A DNA stretch of 64,000 nucleotides, from the NCBI GenBank assembly GCA_043228905.1, contig JBHGNT010000021.1, positions 1,488,001 to 1,552,000 of the forward strand, in the 5' to 3' direction. This document shows positions 22,596 to 37,500 of the stretch, piece by piece. Under the pieces are notes generated by a model. The model did not search any database, was not told the origin of the DNA, and saw only the letters and a list, made by a program, of their open reading frames with translations. Source of the DNA: Azolla caroliniana. Taxonomy: Eukaryota > Polypodiophyta. The position numbers and the translations under genes were made by a program. Every line of letters starts with the position of its first letter. Within the stretch, counting starts at the first letter, position 1.

Positions 22596-25500
22596 TCATG
22601 GACGATATAGATGAACAGATTTAGTGACAAGTTTCCGGCAAAATGGGCACCTGGTAACTGCAGAAGAGCAATTCTGGCACAAAACATGGCCACAAGGTAA
22701 TAATAAGCTACTAACTTCCAAGTTCAAACATACACGACAAATCCATGAGGCCCGGGCAGCCTCTGCTTCTTTTGCTGCCTGATCTGCTCTTTCCTGCCAA
22801 TCGAAGACATTGAAAAAAAAACCAATAATTACAAGCGGATGTTTCTAGACGCTAGGGCAGCAGAAAGAAAGAAAGATATATTAACGTCTTTTAAGAGGCC
22901 AAAATGGCCTATAAGACCAAACAAAAGATTACATCTTAAGTGTTGTCTTGCCTTTCAGAAAAACAAATCAAATTAAAATAAGTATTACTCCAGAAATATA
23001 AGAGTATGTAAGAATTTTATTTTATTTAAAACAGATGAGGGAATTTGGTTTTCAGCACATGTGAGATTTTTAAAGAAAATATTTATTATTTGAAAGTATA
23101 AACCTTCAATAGAATGCTGTCAGTGACAACTGTGAGCTCTGTGATCTAAGTAGAAAAATGACTGATTACATATCAAATATACTGACCTTTCGAACAGACA
23201 ATAAATTCTTGACAGGGAAAGACATCAATATTGAACGTCATGTTTATTCATATACAGTAAAATGACATTACGTTAATTCTATAATAAGCATTTGTTTTAT
23301 CAATGATGATTACAACACACATTCATTAATTGAAACCAAAAACACTAATTGGTCAAGTATCAACAGACCTTTTCCAAAGATAAGGCTGAATGTGCAACTG
23401 CCAAATCCTCCTGAAGTACGAGGGCTCTATTAAGAAGAGCTTGTTGATCAAATCCCATGGGAAGTCCAACCGAAGCCATCATATCATTTACTGCCTGCAC
23501 CACAGCTGCTGCTTGCACATTCGTTGGGAATCTTTTTAAGCTTCCATTCTACAATTGTGGAACAAATCAATCACAGAAAGAGAAGCAAACCTTTAACTTT
23601 AAGCATGTCAATTTCGTCCTAAACCAGTGCTACTAAAAATGTGGATAATGCATCACATACTAGGTTTTCATTGCGTGAACTTTCTGATGATTTCCCATCC
23701 AGAGAAGAGTAATCGCTTTGAGATGATGACAAAGATAGCTTAGTTTGTGAGGAATTTAGCTCCTTCCCAAATATTATATTTTTAAAAGCAAAGACATTTG
23801 ATGATAGAAGATGTTGAAGCTGACCAGGACCAGTCTCCACTTGAATATAATATAATGCCTGCCCTGAGGGAGCACGAACATCCTCCTTCACTATACCATA
23901 TCTCATCTTAGTATTAGGTGAATAATCTACACACCAGGCTACAATCTCTTCTGCATAGTACGGCCTCAAAGGATGGACTTGCACTAGCGAAGAGTCAAGT
24001 GTCGAAAGCTCATTTCCAGGAACTATGCCTTGATCATGTTCATGTCTGCCTCTCTGAATTTGAGGGTAGGTAGCTCTTATTCGCAATCTTTCAACTTCAT
24101 TGCCTTCAGAACCAACTGGTCCACCAAATAAACTAGCAATTGGAAGGCACACAGGACTGTTGAGGATCTTGCTGACAATAACAGACAATACACCTAACCC
24201 AGACACATAATCTGGAGGTTCTGCCAACAGTACTTTTCCACATTTCTTATCTATATATTCATAAACCTTGTTCCCATCATTCCCGATACTCCTTTTTGTA
24301 ATGTCAATATTTCCTTCTACTAAGATGAACCTAGTGTAAATATGCTGAACACATTGTAAATGGTCAGCTGCTAAACGAAGCTTTTCTTCTATCTCAAATC
24401 TCGTCCATGCCTTCAAGTGAGGCATTTCCTGTGAAAAGTCTTGGACCAAAACCCAGGTAGCCAGTTGGAAAGAGCTACTCTGTAGTCTTTCAACAATATC
24501 AGTTTTGGTTATACTGCCAAAATTGTCAGTGTATTCCAAAGGCAGAGCATCACTAACAATCTGCAATACCAGAAAGTCAAACAGTGTCAGTCCTCACAAG
24601 ATAATTAAACACATACAAAATTATTTAGTTATTACCTCCTCAACAATGTCTGAAAGTTTCCTTATTCCAAGCAAGATGCAATTGTTCTCCTTTAGAAGAG
24701 GATGAGCAAACCGCAATCTTGAAGTGTCAATCTTCTCCACCATTCGACTTCCAGCTCCATCTATATATACACAAGAGTGTGCATGCACTAATCTCCCAGC
24801 ATCATCAGGAACAATTGAACTTTCAGCCAGATGATTAGACTGCTTATATGTATCAACCTCACACAGAAAATCCAAGATTTTGAACACAGCACGTAGCTCA
24901 TTTGGATTTAGACGTTGATATCCACAGGCATTTTGCATCTCAAACAGTAGTTTTTGCATCCTTGAAAACGTTGGAGACTCTTGCATTCCAAGGTCAGTGA
25001 GAAGCTGAACAAAAGGAAGGTAAGAACTTGGAAGCTGGAAGGCAAAAGGTGCAAGGTTCATTTCAAGTCGTACAAAAATCCTTTTTGCAGAGCAAAGACG
25101 GGTACCATTGGAGACAGGAATGAAGGAAATCTTCTGAAGAGAGTTCTTGTCTGAAACCAGTGTCAAAATTCTGTTATATTAAAATTTCAACGAATACGCA
25201 TTTCATTTATGCACACAGATAGACATTTGTTATTGTGACCTATTAACCTCATATCAATAAGATCCAACCATTAGCTACAGTGAGAAGAAACATACTAACC
25301 AGAGCTGGAGACATTTCCCCAGTTTCTGTCCAAGTATCTAAGCACTTCCAAGAAAGCATACTCAACTGTAACTGTACCATGTGCAGAAGGCCATCTTGCC
25401 AAGATATCCTCTCCATCATCATGTGCTACAATCTACAATAAAACACTAATTGAATGCATTCTTCAACACAGATTTCTTTATGTTTCTAAATAAGAAATAG

Positions 25501-28500
25501 AAAGAAGTATGACCTCAAGATGCTTAAGAACAGTTTGAAATTGGGGAGGACTCTGCAAGTGTAGCAAGCGCCATGAAAATTCGGGGGGTACCAAGCTGTT
25601 ATTAGTAAGTATAGGAGAGCATGTCCATGCTAGAGGCCAATCCTTCATCAGAACTACCTCTTTGTAGGAGGCAAGTACTTTTCTTCGAGTACTTCCATTT
25701 GCAATAGGAAGTCCCATTTCAGCAGGCACAAAAGCGATATCACTCAAAGGTTGAAAAAAACTGCTTCCATAAATTGATGCAAAATTTGCTAAAATAGATT
25801 CTACTACCCTGCATGCAATGAGGAACACATCTTCTGAAACATTTCCCTCACCGTGTAAGTTTTCAGATGCATTCACATGCCTCATACTCTCTCTTCCCAT
25901 CTCTTCTACTTCCTTTGCAACTTCTAATAGAGCTTTTGCATCCAATGTGCATTGTAGCCCAGCTTTCCTGAGTATGTCAAGCCACTTATCAGCAGTGAAT
26001 CTCTCAGATGGAAATTTGAACAATTTATTCCTGTAAACTTCCCTAAAAACTGGCACTTTTGGGTCTAGAAGTTCTTGAGGCTGAAAAAATGTGTTTGGCA
26101 TGCCATTCTCACTTGTTACAAATTTTGTCATTGCCAAGGAAGTTATTAGACGTTCATCAAGCTGCAAAGTCTCCCAATTTGAGTATATATAAAGTAATAT
26201 GTGTTCTTGATCTTGTGCACATGAACTATTAAAGAACGGGAGACAAAATTGTAGGAGTATTTCTATATTAGATAACTCTGGGATACCAAGAACTTTGTAG
26301 TAAGTCCCACCCATTTGAGGTGGAAAAAACACTAAACACCGCTCAGTCTTAGGTTGGAAAAAGGCTTCTGGTGTAACAGTATAATGCGATGATAAACCAA
26401 TGGATGTATAAGACCCAAGAGTAGTCTTGTATATGGGTAGGGATCTCAAAAGTTCCAGGTCTGTAGTACTATAAGCAGAATCCATTGAGGAATTTGCATG
26501 AAACTCGAGTGCGAAAAGTGAAAATAAAGCATCACAATCCAAGGATCTCAAACTAGTTTCCGGTGCAATCGCATGCCCACATTGTTGCGCTCTCAACAAC
26601 TTCGACCTAATAAGTTCTCCAAGGGTTTCTCCTTGGGAAGGAAGACAGCATTTGACAACTTCACAGTCTAGAAAACTCTGATCAAACACAGGAACATTGC
26701 ACTGGTTAAGAAATGGAAACAACCAGGGATAATATTCCTGGACATACGAAAAATCCTTATCATAACCATTGAACATATCATGAAGATCATCATCGTGGTA
26801 AGACCTATCCTCAATAACTGCTGCCTCACTGTGTGCTACAACCTCGTGTGTTGATTGTGCCAGTCTGGGAGGAAAAAATATAAGATCCCGACTTTGTACT
26901 TTCACCAGTACCGTTGAATAACCTACAGCAGGAACTAAAGGCCACTGCTTAAAGAAAGAAAGATTTTCATCCGACACTTCTACATTCCTCCAAAACATCC
27001 TCAGCCACTCAGATTCCATGTTTCTTGATTCAGTATTATCCCATGGTATCCAAGCAGCTGAATTTATTCTAATTAGCCATTGTTTAGGCAAAACAAATGA
27101 GAGATTTTGAGATAGAAGCTGTGATGTGAACGGCTTTATCTGCAGTGTTTGCTGCACAGAATGATCTTTAAATACTTTAGAAAGAACGGGTCTATCTAGA
27201 CAGGTTGCGTGAATAAATCGTGCAGCTATTGGCATCAAAAGCTTTTGATGTTCAATACTTCCAACCCATAATTCTGTCTTTCCCAATTTAACAATATCAG
27301 CAGTTGCAGTTGGACATGGCAATCCTTTAAGCTCAAGGACCCATCTTTCAAAGTTCATAGCCTCTGAGCTTCTTCCAGATGAACTGGACTCTGTAATCTT
27401 CCAGCTTGCATCGGTGGCTAGGTCTCCTACAACGCCCTTTCCAAGCTGCACCAGAGTTCTTCCGATGTTCGTAACAATATCCAATGCATCCCCTGTAGCA
27501 GCTGGATATCCAACAGATATTTTTTCCTTTAAAGATTTCACTTCTTGCCTAGAATGAACATGCACACTAGAACTTCCAGTTGCATTTCCTTCATGTATCA
27601 AAGAGGCAGTTGTAGAATTGCTAGTTCCCTTAAAATCTGCATCAATTAGACTTTCATAGTCTGAGCAACTATATTCAAGCAATTCAACATATCCTTCCAC
27701 GACAGGAATCTTAGGTGCCTTTACTAACATGCGCAGAAGGTTTCTGACCATTGATGGTGTTATGACTTTAATGCCAACTCCAGCATCTTCTAGCTCTTTC
27801 ACAAGTTGAGAAGGCACTGCGAAAACTTTGTAATGCTGTTTAAGAAACTCACAAACTGCATCTGGTGGGTAATGGTTCTTTTCTCCTGTTCTTGGACTTG
27901 AAAGAAACATTCCGTCCATTGCCTTAGCAAGCAACCCCCCATGTAATTTCCACAGGGGAAGTTCTGCAAGTCTCAGGAACATTGGTTTGATTAATAACTC
28001 CACTAGCCATTTTCTATCTGACGCCCCATTATTTGACTCTTCAGCTGAAGTTTGTAGCAGCTTTTCTGAGATAGGCCACAGAGAGTAAAATTGATCGCAG
28101 AGCATTTTCCATGTTCCTTTTGGTATCGCAGAGTTGAAAGGCTGAGAGCTCTTAGAGGAAGAGTCCGCCCGTACAAGCATAGCTTCACATAGGAGATGTA
28201 TATATGATTCCTGCACACAAGACATCAGCTCTTGGTTCCATGCCATGTGTGGCAAGAATTTTATTTCTTGTACATCCGAAGTGGAAGATCCTTGCATTGC
28301 CAAATCATTCACATGGGAGCCTGGAAACAGGTGACGAAAACCATCATTGGAGACAATGAAGCAGCCTAGTATTGAAACTGGAAGCTTAGAGCTGAAGGAC
28401 AATGGCAATGGGCACAAAATGCTGCTTTCAATGAGCATTGAAGGAATGGAGCCATTACGTGATACATGTGTTGCTATACCAGCAATTGGGCTCAGGTTAT

Positions 28501-31500
28501 ACGACAAAAATTTCCTGCCAAATATTCCACAGTTTAAATATAAATATTTCTTACTGCCCAGCATGGTATGAAAGCAAACAGAATAAAAAGTAAGACTGCT
28601 GAACTGGCTATGGATTTGATTCAGAAAACGGTTGGCTAAAATAGCAGCATGGTGGAATTGCATTTTACTCTTTTAACCTTTAGTTCAGAAACCATGATTC
28701 AAAAAACATTCCTGCCAAATATTCCACAGTTTAAATATAAATATTTCTTACAGCCAAGCATGGTATGAAAGCAAACAGAATAAAAAGTAAGACTGCTGAA
28801 CTGGCTACGGATTTTATTCAGAAAACAGTTGGCTAAAATAGCAACATGGTGGAATTGCATTTTACTCTTTTAACCTTTCGTTCAGAAAACATGATTAAAA
28901 AAAAAGGGGGAAATATGCATTACCTACTCGCTGTGTTCATAACCCCTACATGATAATCAAGCTCCTCCTTCACAGAACTAATACAAGGACTCAGAGAAGA
29001 GCCCTACTAAAAATTTATGTAATTTTATATCGATAAATGGAATAATTTCAAATGTTTGCTTCACAATCAAACATTTCCGAATACAAGGGCATAGTACAGA
29101 TACCTAGTCACCACATTTCCAAATATACATGATATAGGTTTACTGAAGGAATCTATAGGTTGTTTGTTGTCCATAGGCAGGAGAATAAACATAAAGGTAC
29201 AATAACTTTATTTGCTGAAGGAATCTATAGGTTGTTTGTTATCCATAGGCAGGAGAAAAAACATAAAGTTCCAACATACCTTGCTTGACAAAGCATTAAG
29301 CATAGGTCTTTGGAGAGAAGAAATTACCTATCAAGTGCAATATTCTTTGTTTGACCACAACCAAAGCTTAAGACGACGATCCATTTATCTATTATGCAGT
29401 TGCCTTCTTCATTAATAAAAACATCGACAGTATTAATCTTTGTCATATTAGTTGAACCATTGAAAATTGTTGAAAGCTGAAATTTCTTTGAGCTCTTCCC
29501 TTGAAATGGATTACGGGAAACAACACATGCTGGGTCTACTTTAACTGAGAAATACTCTCTTGATTTCTCTTCACTGGCTTGCCATGTTAACAGATTCACC
29601 TGAGTAAGAAAGGTGTTAAAAACTCTTTCAAAATATCTAATGTGCAAAAATAAAGGTTACTAACATTCACCATAGATGCGTACAGATTTGTCTCAAGCAG
29701 TGTCATCTACAGGGACATATAATATCACCACTACACTCAATTCTAACTCTGGGATTGAACCATATAGTTTAGCCAAGTAATGACCAATCATGAGAGTCCG
29801 ATAATTTCTAGGTGGGATCTACTCTTGAAGATCCGTACACTGGTATGTTCAGTCCAGGTAGCGGCGAAAATCTACATATAGCTCTATAAGAGAAGAATAT
29901 AGTTATCCAAACCAATTAAAAAGGATGTTACCTATCCAGAAGATGTTTCAATTATACTATATGAAACACAAAGGAATATTCATGACAGCAATGCACACAA
30001 ATGGAGAAGACCACGTATCTTACAGCTTCAACTGAATTCAAGAACAATAGTGCTGTGGATGCATGTTTGATGAAGTTCTTGAGCGTGTTCTCAACAGCAA
30101 CTTCACTTGATTGACTTCTGAATATTGTTTTCGTGTCATCAGAAGATGATTTTATGGCTAATGGCATGCGCAATATAGTTGTGTTTGATTTTTTCCACGA
30201 GAGATTTTGATTAATGGAAAATGGAAGAAACTGATCAGCAAACCTTTGAGGTATATCAGTACCTGTAGATGTGAAAGAATACAAACAAAAATAAAAATTG
30301 AACCGTATAATGGAAAAAAAATAGCCCTACAAAAAAAACTAGGAACTTCAAAACATGAAACCATTTATCGTCTCTCAAACTTCTAGCAAGACCAATTCTT
30401 GTGTCATATTTTAAACACTCTCATTCACATAAATGTTTTCTGTTAGTGGTCTCATTGTATGTAGAGAAAATGGAAGTACTCTATGGTAGACAAACCAAGC
30501 AATAAAAATCACAGCATACAGGAAAAGTAAGTTAGAGAAAGAGACCACATGGCAATTCTGGTTTTTCCATATATAAAGCATTGTTTTACAAAAAAAAAAG
30601 ACAAGAAAGTTTCAGCCAGATGTTCCCACACCTAGTTTCAGAGCCTGAAGTATGATAGTTTAGGCAATGCATTATTTGGAGGATATTATATTGTTGCCTT
30701 CTGAATGATAGCAACACATTCAATAGAATCTCTGGAGAGTGAATTTACTAGATAATACAGGAAAAAGATGGTTCATAGATGGTTCATAGATGGTGAAGCA
30801 TGCATCTAAAATTTTCAAAGTTTGTGTTAGGTTAATGACATTAGGTTGGCTTTCTAGTCGTAGATGGTTTTTATAAACGATATCTAATGTGAACCTCCAC
30901 AACAAGGGTAATAGCATGCTCTCACTTGACACTAGAAGACCATATGGAGGTAGTTGTCCCATAAATGGCCACAAATTTGGTAAAAAACATTTGCGTATGA
31001 TCCATTTTTGTGAATGCATGCCAATATGTGTCAACTCAGCATTTCATTTTCAGCATTTCAGCTGTATCATGTTTCACCTATAATTTATTAATTTCATGTT
31101 CAGCCGTTTCACTGTTTCACATTTCAGTTGTTTCGTGTTTCACTTGGACTGGTCAATTTGAGAAATGCTCCATGCTATTGAATGTTTCACATTTGAACTT
31201 ACCCTGGAATGTATATGCTTTTCCTTTTGGTGATTTCATTGATGAAGAATCTTTGCCATTGCTGAAAGATGGTGCCAAAATCTCACCGGAAGGGTCAAAA
31301 AGATACAAGCATTCACTAGATATCAGGAACAGAACATCTGCAATATTGTAGCAGCTTAACAGGCCTCCTCCATAATTGCTGTTTTGTCCCCTGCGACTCC
31401 ATGATGGAGACATCTGCAAATTACAGACTTCCTCTGTAGTGAGATCTGCCCCCTCCAGTACTATTGTCAATGCAGCTCCTTGGAATTGACCTGAGAGTTG

Positions 31501-34500
31501 TGAAAAGAAAAAATGTAGCATTCACATTCTTAACAAAAAAAGCAGTTTAAATGCATTTGTACTCACCTAAATTTGGCTGAAGAATAGAAGTTTGTGGATG
31601 AGTTCGCTTGTCATATATAACATGTACAGTGTGCGCTTTGCATTTATCAGCAATCTCAAGAATATCAAATAATACAGACTCTCCTTCCCCGTAATTTGCA
31701 ATAATGTGGGAGATGTCATTCAATGAGAGACAGGGCAAGTCCTTGGTCATCTCTTTATCCACAAATGATAAATAACGCAATGACTTTGCTCCAAGTCTAT
31801 CTGCGAGATCATTCTGCACACTTGGATGAACAAAATGTTTCATTTCTGCAAGCCCTGGTATGCTCTTTGCAAGCCAGGGAGCGTCGTTGTAGACAAGATC
31901 TTTGGCAGGAACAAGGACCGAATTTGCATCTGGAACCAGAATTGTCCTTAATAAATTCTCATCCAGCATGCGTTTATTAGAAACCAAAAACTCATCGATG
32001 GCTTCCAGCAGTCGAACAACAAAATCTAGTAGCTCATTGCTTAATGATTGCCCCCTCATGTCCATTGACACACGTTTCAGTGCATAAACAAAGTCCATGA
32101 CATCAAATGACTCCCTAACTCCCAATGCTAAAAGTAAACTTCTATTTCCAGATAGATCTGAAGGAACCATGTGCAAATATGGCTGAAAATGTGACGGTGA
32201 AACAAAAGCTGCCTGTTTAGGATCCACAAAACCATCTCCCACCCACACCCAAGGAGCACTTTCAAGCATACTCTGCAACCTCGGTATATCCTCTGAATTA
32301 AGAGAATCTTCAATAAGGCTGTAGATTGCTGAAATTTTGTTACCAATAATTTGGTTAAAGTTCATATGTTTATCTGTAACATGTGATTTTGAACATAGTA
32401 GAGCATGGTGCTCTGATAGGTTGATTAGCTGCATAGCGAGTATGCTTAAATTTGGCTTTTCTAGCCAACCAAGCTTAGACATCATAAGCATTGAGTTGAA
32501 ATCACCATCAAGAATGCGCATGGTAGCAGACACATGCCACATCTGAGATTGTGGCCTAACAATCTTCGGAGGAACTACCAATTGTTTCAACCCCTTTGGC
32601 CATGGAAGTTCTGGAATTGGAGCATTAAGCAAAGCTGGACACCAACTGATGCCATTTAATTCAATCCAAAATGGAGTATTGTCACTAAAAATAAAGGCAT
32701 CGTCAACTGATGCAGAATTTTCCAAATAATTTGAATCTTTGGAATCAATTATAATATCTTTTTCCAACGTAACAGTGGTTTCATCCAGCAGCATTCTATT
32801 GTCAGAAGCTTTCATCTCCATCTCAAGACCCAATTTGTCAATGTGAGCTAGTAAGCATTTCCCCATATCAAAGGCTCTCTGCTCATTTTCTACAGCCACA
32901 GTTGCAATAGAATTTGCACTGTCAATCAGATCTTTTAGGCCCAATGATGATTTCAGACCAAAATGAATCAGAGAATCCAGCAAAATATCCTCTGAAAATG
33001 TTTGTGCAGGAAAAAATCGTCCATCTAATAATGAATGTAATTCATGTATGCGAGGATCATACAAACTGCCAAAAATAGGAAGCCAATGTATTGGTTTAAA
33101 CATGACAATAACTTATCAAGAAACCCAAACACAAACAATGAATGTTGGATTATTATTTTAATGCACTAATTATTTGCTAATCATTGTCAGGTATGCTGCG
33201 TACTGTATCAAGAGATATTGGCTACATTTTTAGCTAGTAAAGAATGCAGAATAACAAGTTGAAAACTGTGAATCTTATGTGAAAACCAAAGAACACAGGG
33301 TTGAACACATCCTCCGTGAAAAATGCAACAATGGATATATCAACAGACAACAAACATTCAGACAAGAGGGCATACATATGCTCCTCAAAATCTTTTTGAC
33401 ACAGCATGAAACTGATAAGCGTAATAATCGCCTAAGCATTCAATATGTGTCAGAAATAGGTTGGCATAATGGATCTGGAAGTGAGATACCCATATGATCC
33501 ACAAATGGGTATATGCATTTGAAATAGGTGGACATCATAGAGCTGGTGTCGCACCATGAGTATAAGTGCATGTATCTCATGGGACACATTTCAGGAATGG
33601 GGATGAGACCAAATAGGCATCCCTGCTAGGGTCAGAGCAGACTCAAGAAAAACACACAATAGGGAATGGTTTAGCCCTGTGGCTATGGTGTACAAGCAAG
33701 CACACAAGTGTATATCACATGCATGGGAATTGGTACATTGTCAAACATTTTCCTTGAGGCAAACTACGACAAGCATTTTCCCTATGGTCTCACAAGCCAA
33801 TTTGTCCTCTTAAAATATGTTAGCATATTTTTCTTTCTTTCATCCGAAGCAATCTTTAACCCCATCTTCACAGCACATTGAAGAACATATTCTTCTTTGA
33901 CGCTATAGCATTTTGTTCCAAGTATAGCATGGCCTTCATGTTAAAGTTCTCCACCACCAATTACATATAACCAAAAAAAAGGTTAGTTGGATAATGTAAT
34001 GGTCACTTTCGGATAAATGAGAGGCCCAAAATTAGATATTTCATCAACTTTTCTTCAACTCTCTTTATTTGACCAAAGTTTCTCTATCTATATGGCAATA
34101 AGGCAATACATGATTGTTAACTTCCATCATTTCCAATGCAGAACATTGTGGAATCTATTCTTATAGACATGATTGTTGGATTGCTTTATAAAACTAATGC
34201 TACAATCTCTTAAAGTTTCACTTTCATTGGTTTTGATGCACTGATGGAACTACAGTTAACCCAGAACAAGTCATTCTCATCACTTGCAACCATTCTCCTT
34301 GCAGAAGTTCTTTTGCCTATTTGATTGCATGGACAACACTCTGCAATCACTAGATTTCTGTTCATTTTCCTCTTTGGCACAAAAATAGGGGTTATGATGA
34401 CTGTATGTAAAGTTCATTAGAATCATTGTGTGGCCTGATTTTGAACCTAGCAACCTAGAAAACTCTAAAACGCAACCCAGAAAAAAACAGTTCCCAAAAG

Positions 34501-37500
34501 GGTTCAACCGTAAAAGAACAATTGGCAGAGGGTGAGGAGGGGCAGCTTAGAGGACCCATCAGAACTACATCTGGGCAAAAACAGATGCAATCATTTATCA
34601 CAGATCAGATTTTTTGGATATACAAACATCATGGATGTTATACAACCATAATCCCTAGAGATCGATGCACTTACCAGACTCATATCCAACCTCAAAAGTT
34701 TAGTATACTGAAGGGCATATTTATGCAAATTGCTTTAATTGCTTTTGGTCAGAATTGTCATTGACCATATTGGTCATTGCAATGATTTTTGAGGGTTTTC
34801 AACTTTTATAATCGTATTATAATTGCAGTAATTCAAATAAAATATGACAAAAACAGAGAAGTATTTGTATTGTGTGTGTGTATGTGTGTGTTAGAATGCA
34901 AGGGACACATACTCTTTAGGTGCTTTCAATCTGCTGTCTGCATTCGGAATTATTGGCGCCTCAGATAGAATGCTTTTCAACGATGGAACTTCATTTTCCA
35001 TGGGAAGGAAATTCTTAATTAAATTTAAAATTATCCTTTCATGCACAACCAGAGGAATTTTGTGCAAGTTCTTGAATGCAAAATGTTCATAATATTCTTG
35101 TTTTCCTATTTTCTTAACACCTAGAAACTCTGTGAGAATGCTTTCTTCCTTTTCTGACTCTGGCTGAACGAAGTCGTTGCCGAGGAGCTCTACATCTACA
35201 TCATTCGGTGGTAAGATGAGAACATTATCAGATAAATTGACAAAAGAAGATTTTCTGAAGGACTTGAAGATTGAGAGATGCTTTAAAATTTCAATATGAA
35301 CATCTTGTAAACAGCCATTTGCAAACCACTTTTTCTGAAGAAGAAAGCCCCTGAGTTCTTGCATTTCCATTCCTGTGATATCTTTTAATATTTTTGGCAC
35401 ATTTTTTAAACCACCAGCTGCTGAAAGGAAAGTCTCTAGAAGACCAGAAGCAGTTGCATCATGAACATACTCTCCCAACTGAGCATGTTCAATAATAAAG
35501 GATGAGCTAAGAATAAAACAATTAGCTTTTTGAAGCACGTTGACTAGGTTCTCACTCCATCTGTCACCCACTATTATACTTGAATCTTTAGTTAACTGAA
35601 ATAAATGGTTCTCATCTGAGGTGGGGAGAAGAGGCCAACCTAAAAACAGAGATAAATCAGCTGAATTTATATTAAAGAAACTCCATAACAGGTCCATCCA
35701 TTCTCGAGTAGGATGCACATTTTGGGCAGCATTCCAGTTAACTAGATGTTTTCCATGCCAATCTGAAGGAAGAATGGTGGGAAGAAGATCTCTTAACAGG
35801 ATGGCAGAGAGAGGATAAATGTTTATGCTACCAATTTTGGCGATATCATGCAGATCCTTTAATAGATCAGGCTCAATTGTTGGATCCACAATTCTGTCTA
35901 ATAATTTGTCTTTTAATAGCTTGAATCCAATTTCATCTGCAACAAAAATCTTCTCTGCTGTTCTGGATCCAGAGAAAGTTCCAAACTTTCCATTTGCAAG
36001 AGGGACCAGAGGCAATCCCTCCAGTTTTTCCACAGCTTCAGTCTTTTCAATGTCACTTAAACAGTATTTCAAAGCTGCAAGCATGGCGGTCCGATTGTTC
36101 AAAGCATGATTTCTCCTGGCCAAAGAGTTTCTCAACATCTGCGGTCGCATGAATCTTAACGATGGACAATTCTCCTCGAATTTTGATACTACAGATTTCG
36201 GTGCATTGATTATAGTTAATCCTGCATCAGCTAGTGCATGTCCAAGTTCAACAGCTTGCAAATAAGAGTAATCTGGAAAAACTGCTTTCTTTGGTGATAT
36301 CCAGAGACCACCTCTTGCAGTAGTATAAAGAAGTGGAATATCCATTTCCACCGCTGACAAATAAACATTGTGCAAAAGGATGTTCCAAGGCTCAGGAGGT
36401 GAGCCTGTTGGCCAGAGTGAGAAATACTCCTCATATGGACCTAGCTCACAAGCCATTTTGGCAAGCAGATGAACATATGCACAAGAAGACACCTCTTTTA
36501 GGAGACAGCAGTTCCATTCAGAACGTAACTTACCTCCACCAGCCATATCATCACCATACCAAATATCTCTACGATTGGATGAGAGCTCAAAGTAAGCATT
36601 CACGTGAACTGGAAGACCCGTTTTGACAGGTAATGGTAGAAAACAAAAGGCACGCCCCTCCAATGATACACATTTCCCACCATAAACATCAGCACGCCTC
36701 AAGTTATTATCCATGTTAGCTTCATATTCTTCTCCTATTTTTGCGGCCACACCTGCCCATGGAACAAAACCATGTGTCTGATTTTCTTTTTTTGCAGCCA
36801 TTTCTATGGCATGTTTTCCTCCAAGGTATTCACTAACCATCCAACGCTGGGAAAACTCTTTTTCAAATTCGTGTCTGGTGATACTAATCAGTTGGCAATC
36901 AGACGGTAACATTTTGTCTGGTGTATTTTGCAGTCGTTTGTAAAATTCATCTTTATCTTTCGCCTGAGTCTTAAGGCCACTAACAAATTTATATACTGAT
37001 TGATCATGTGAACCATCTCTCTCAACTCGATAGATCATTTTCATGTCTTTATCCATCCCTTCACGGAAATACAAATTTATGCAAGTAACATTGTGCAAAA
37101 ACAAAAGCACCTCAGAAGCAATATTCTGGAAATTCTTGAACAAGTTTAACACCATGTCAGGACTGTAGGCAGTCTGCTTGATCTGACTATAAGCTGCAGT
37201 TATATTATTTCTGAGAGGGAATCGAAAAAGTGTGCCATTGTAATTGTGTTGTAAGTCACACCCAAATAGGAAATATGGATAAAATTGATCAGGGAACTGC
37301 AAGGCTATGCCTTTACCTACAAACTTTATTTTCAAACCAGGATGAGATGGTGATATTCCTGGCAGATGACTGGCATGCGGATCGAATATCACAAAATTAT
37401 CCCCAGATACAAAACTGGGCACATCTGTAAAATGGTAGACAGAATTAAAACCAAGCCCAAAACGACCAACAGAATGAGGTTTCTCAAGCTTGCTGTCTTG

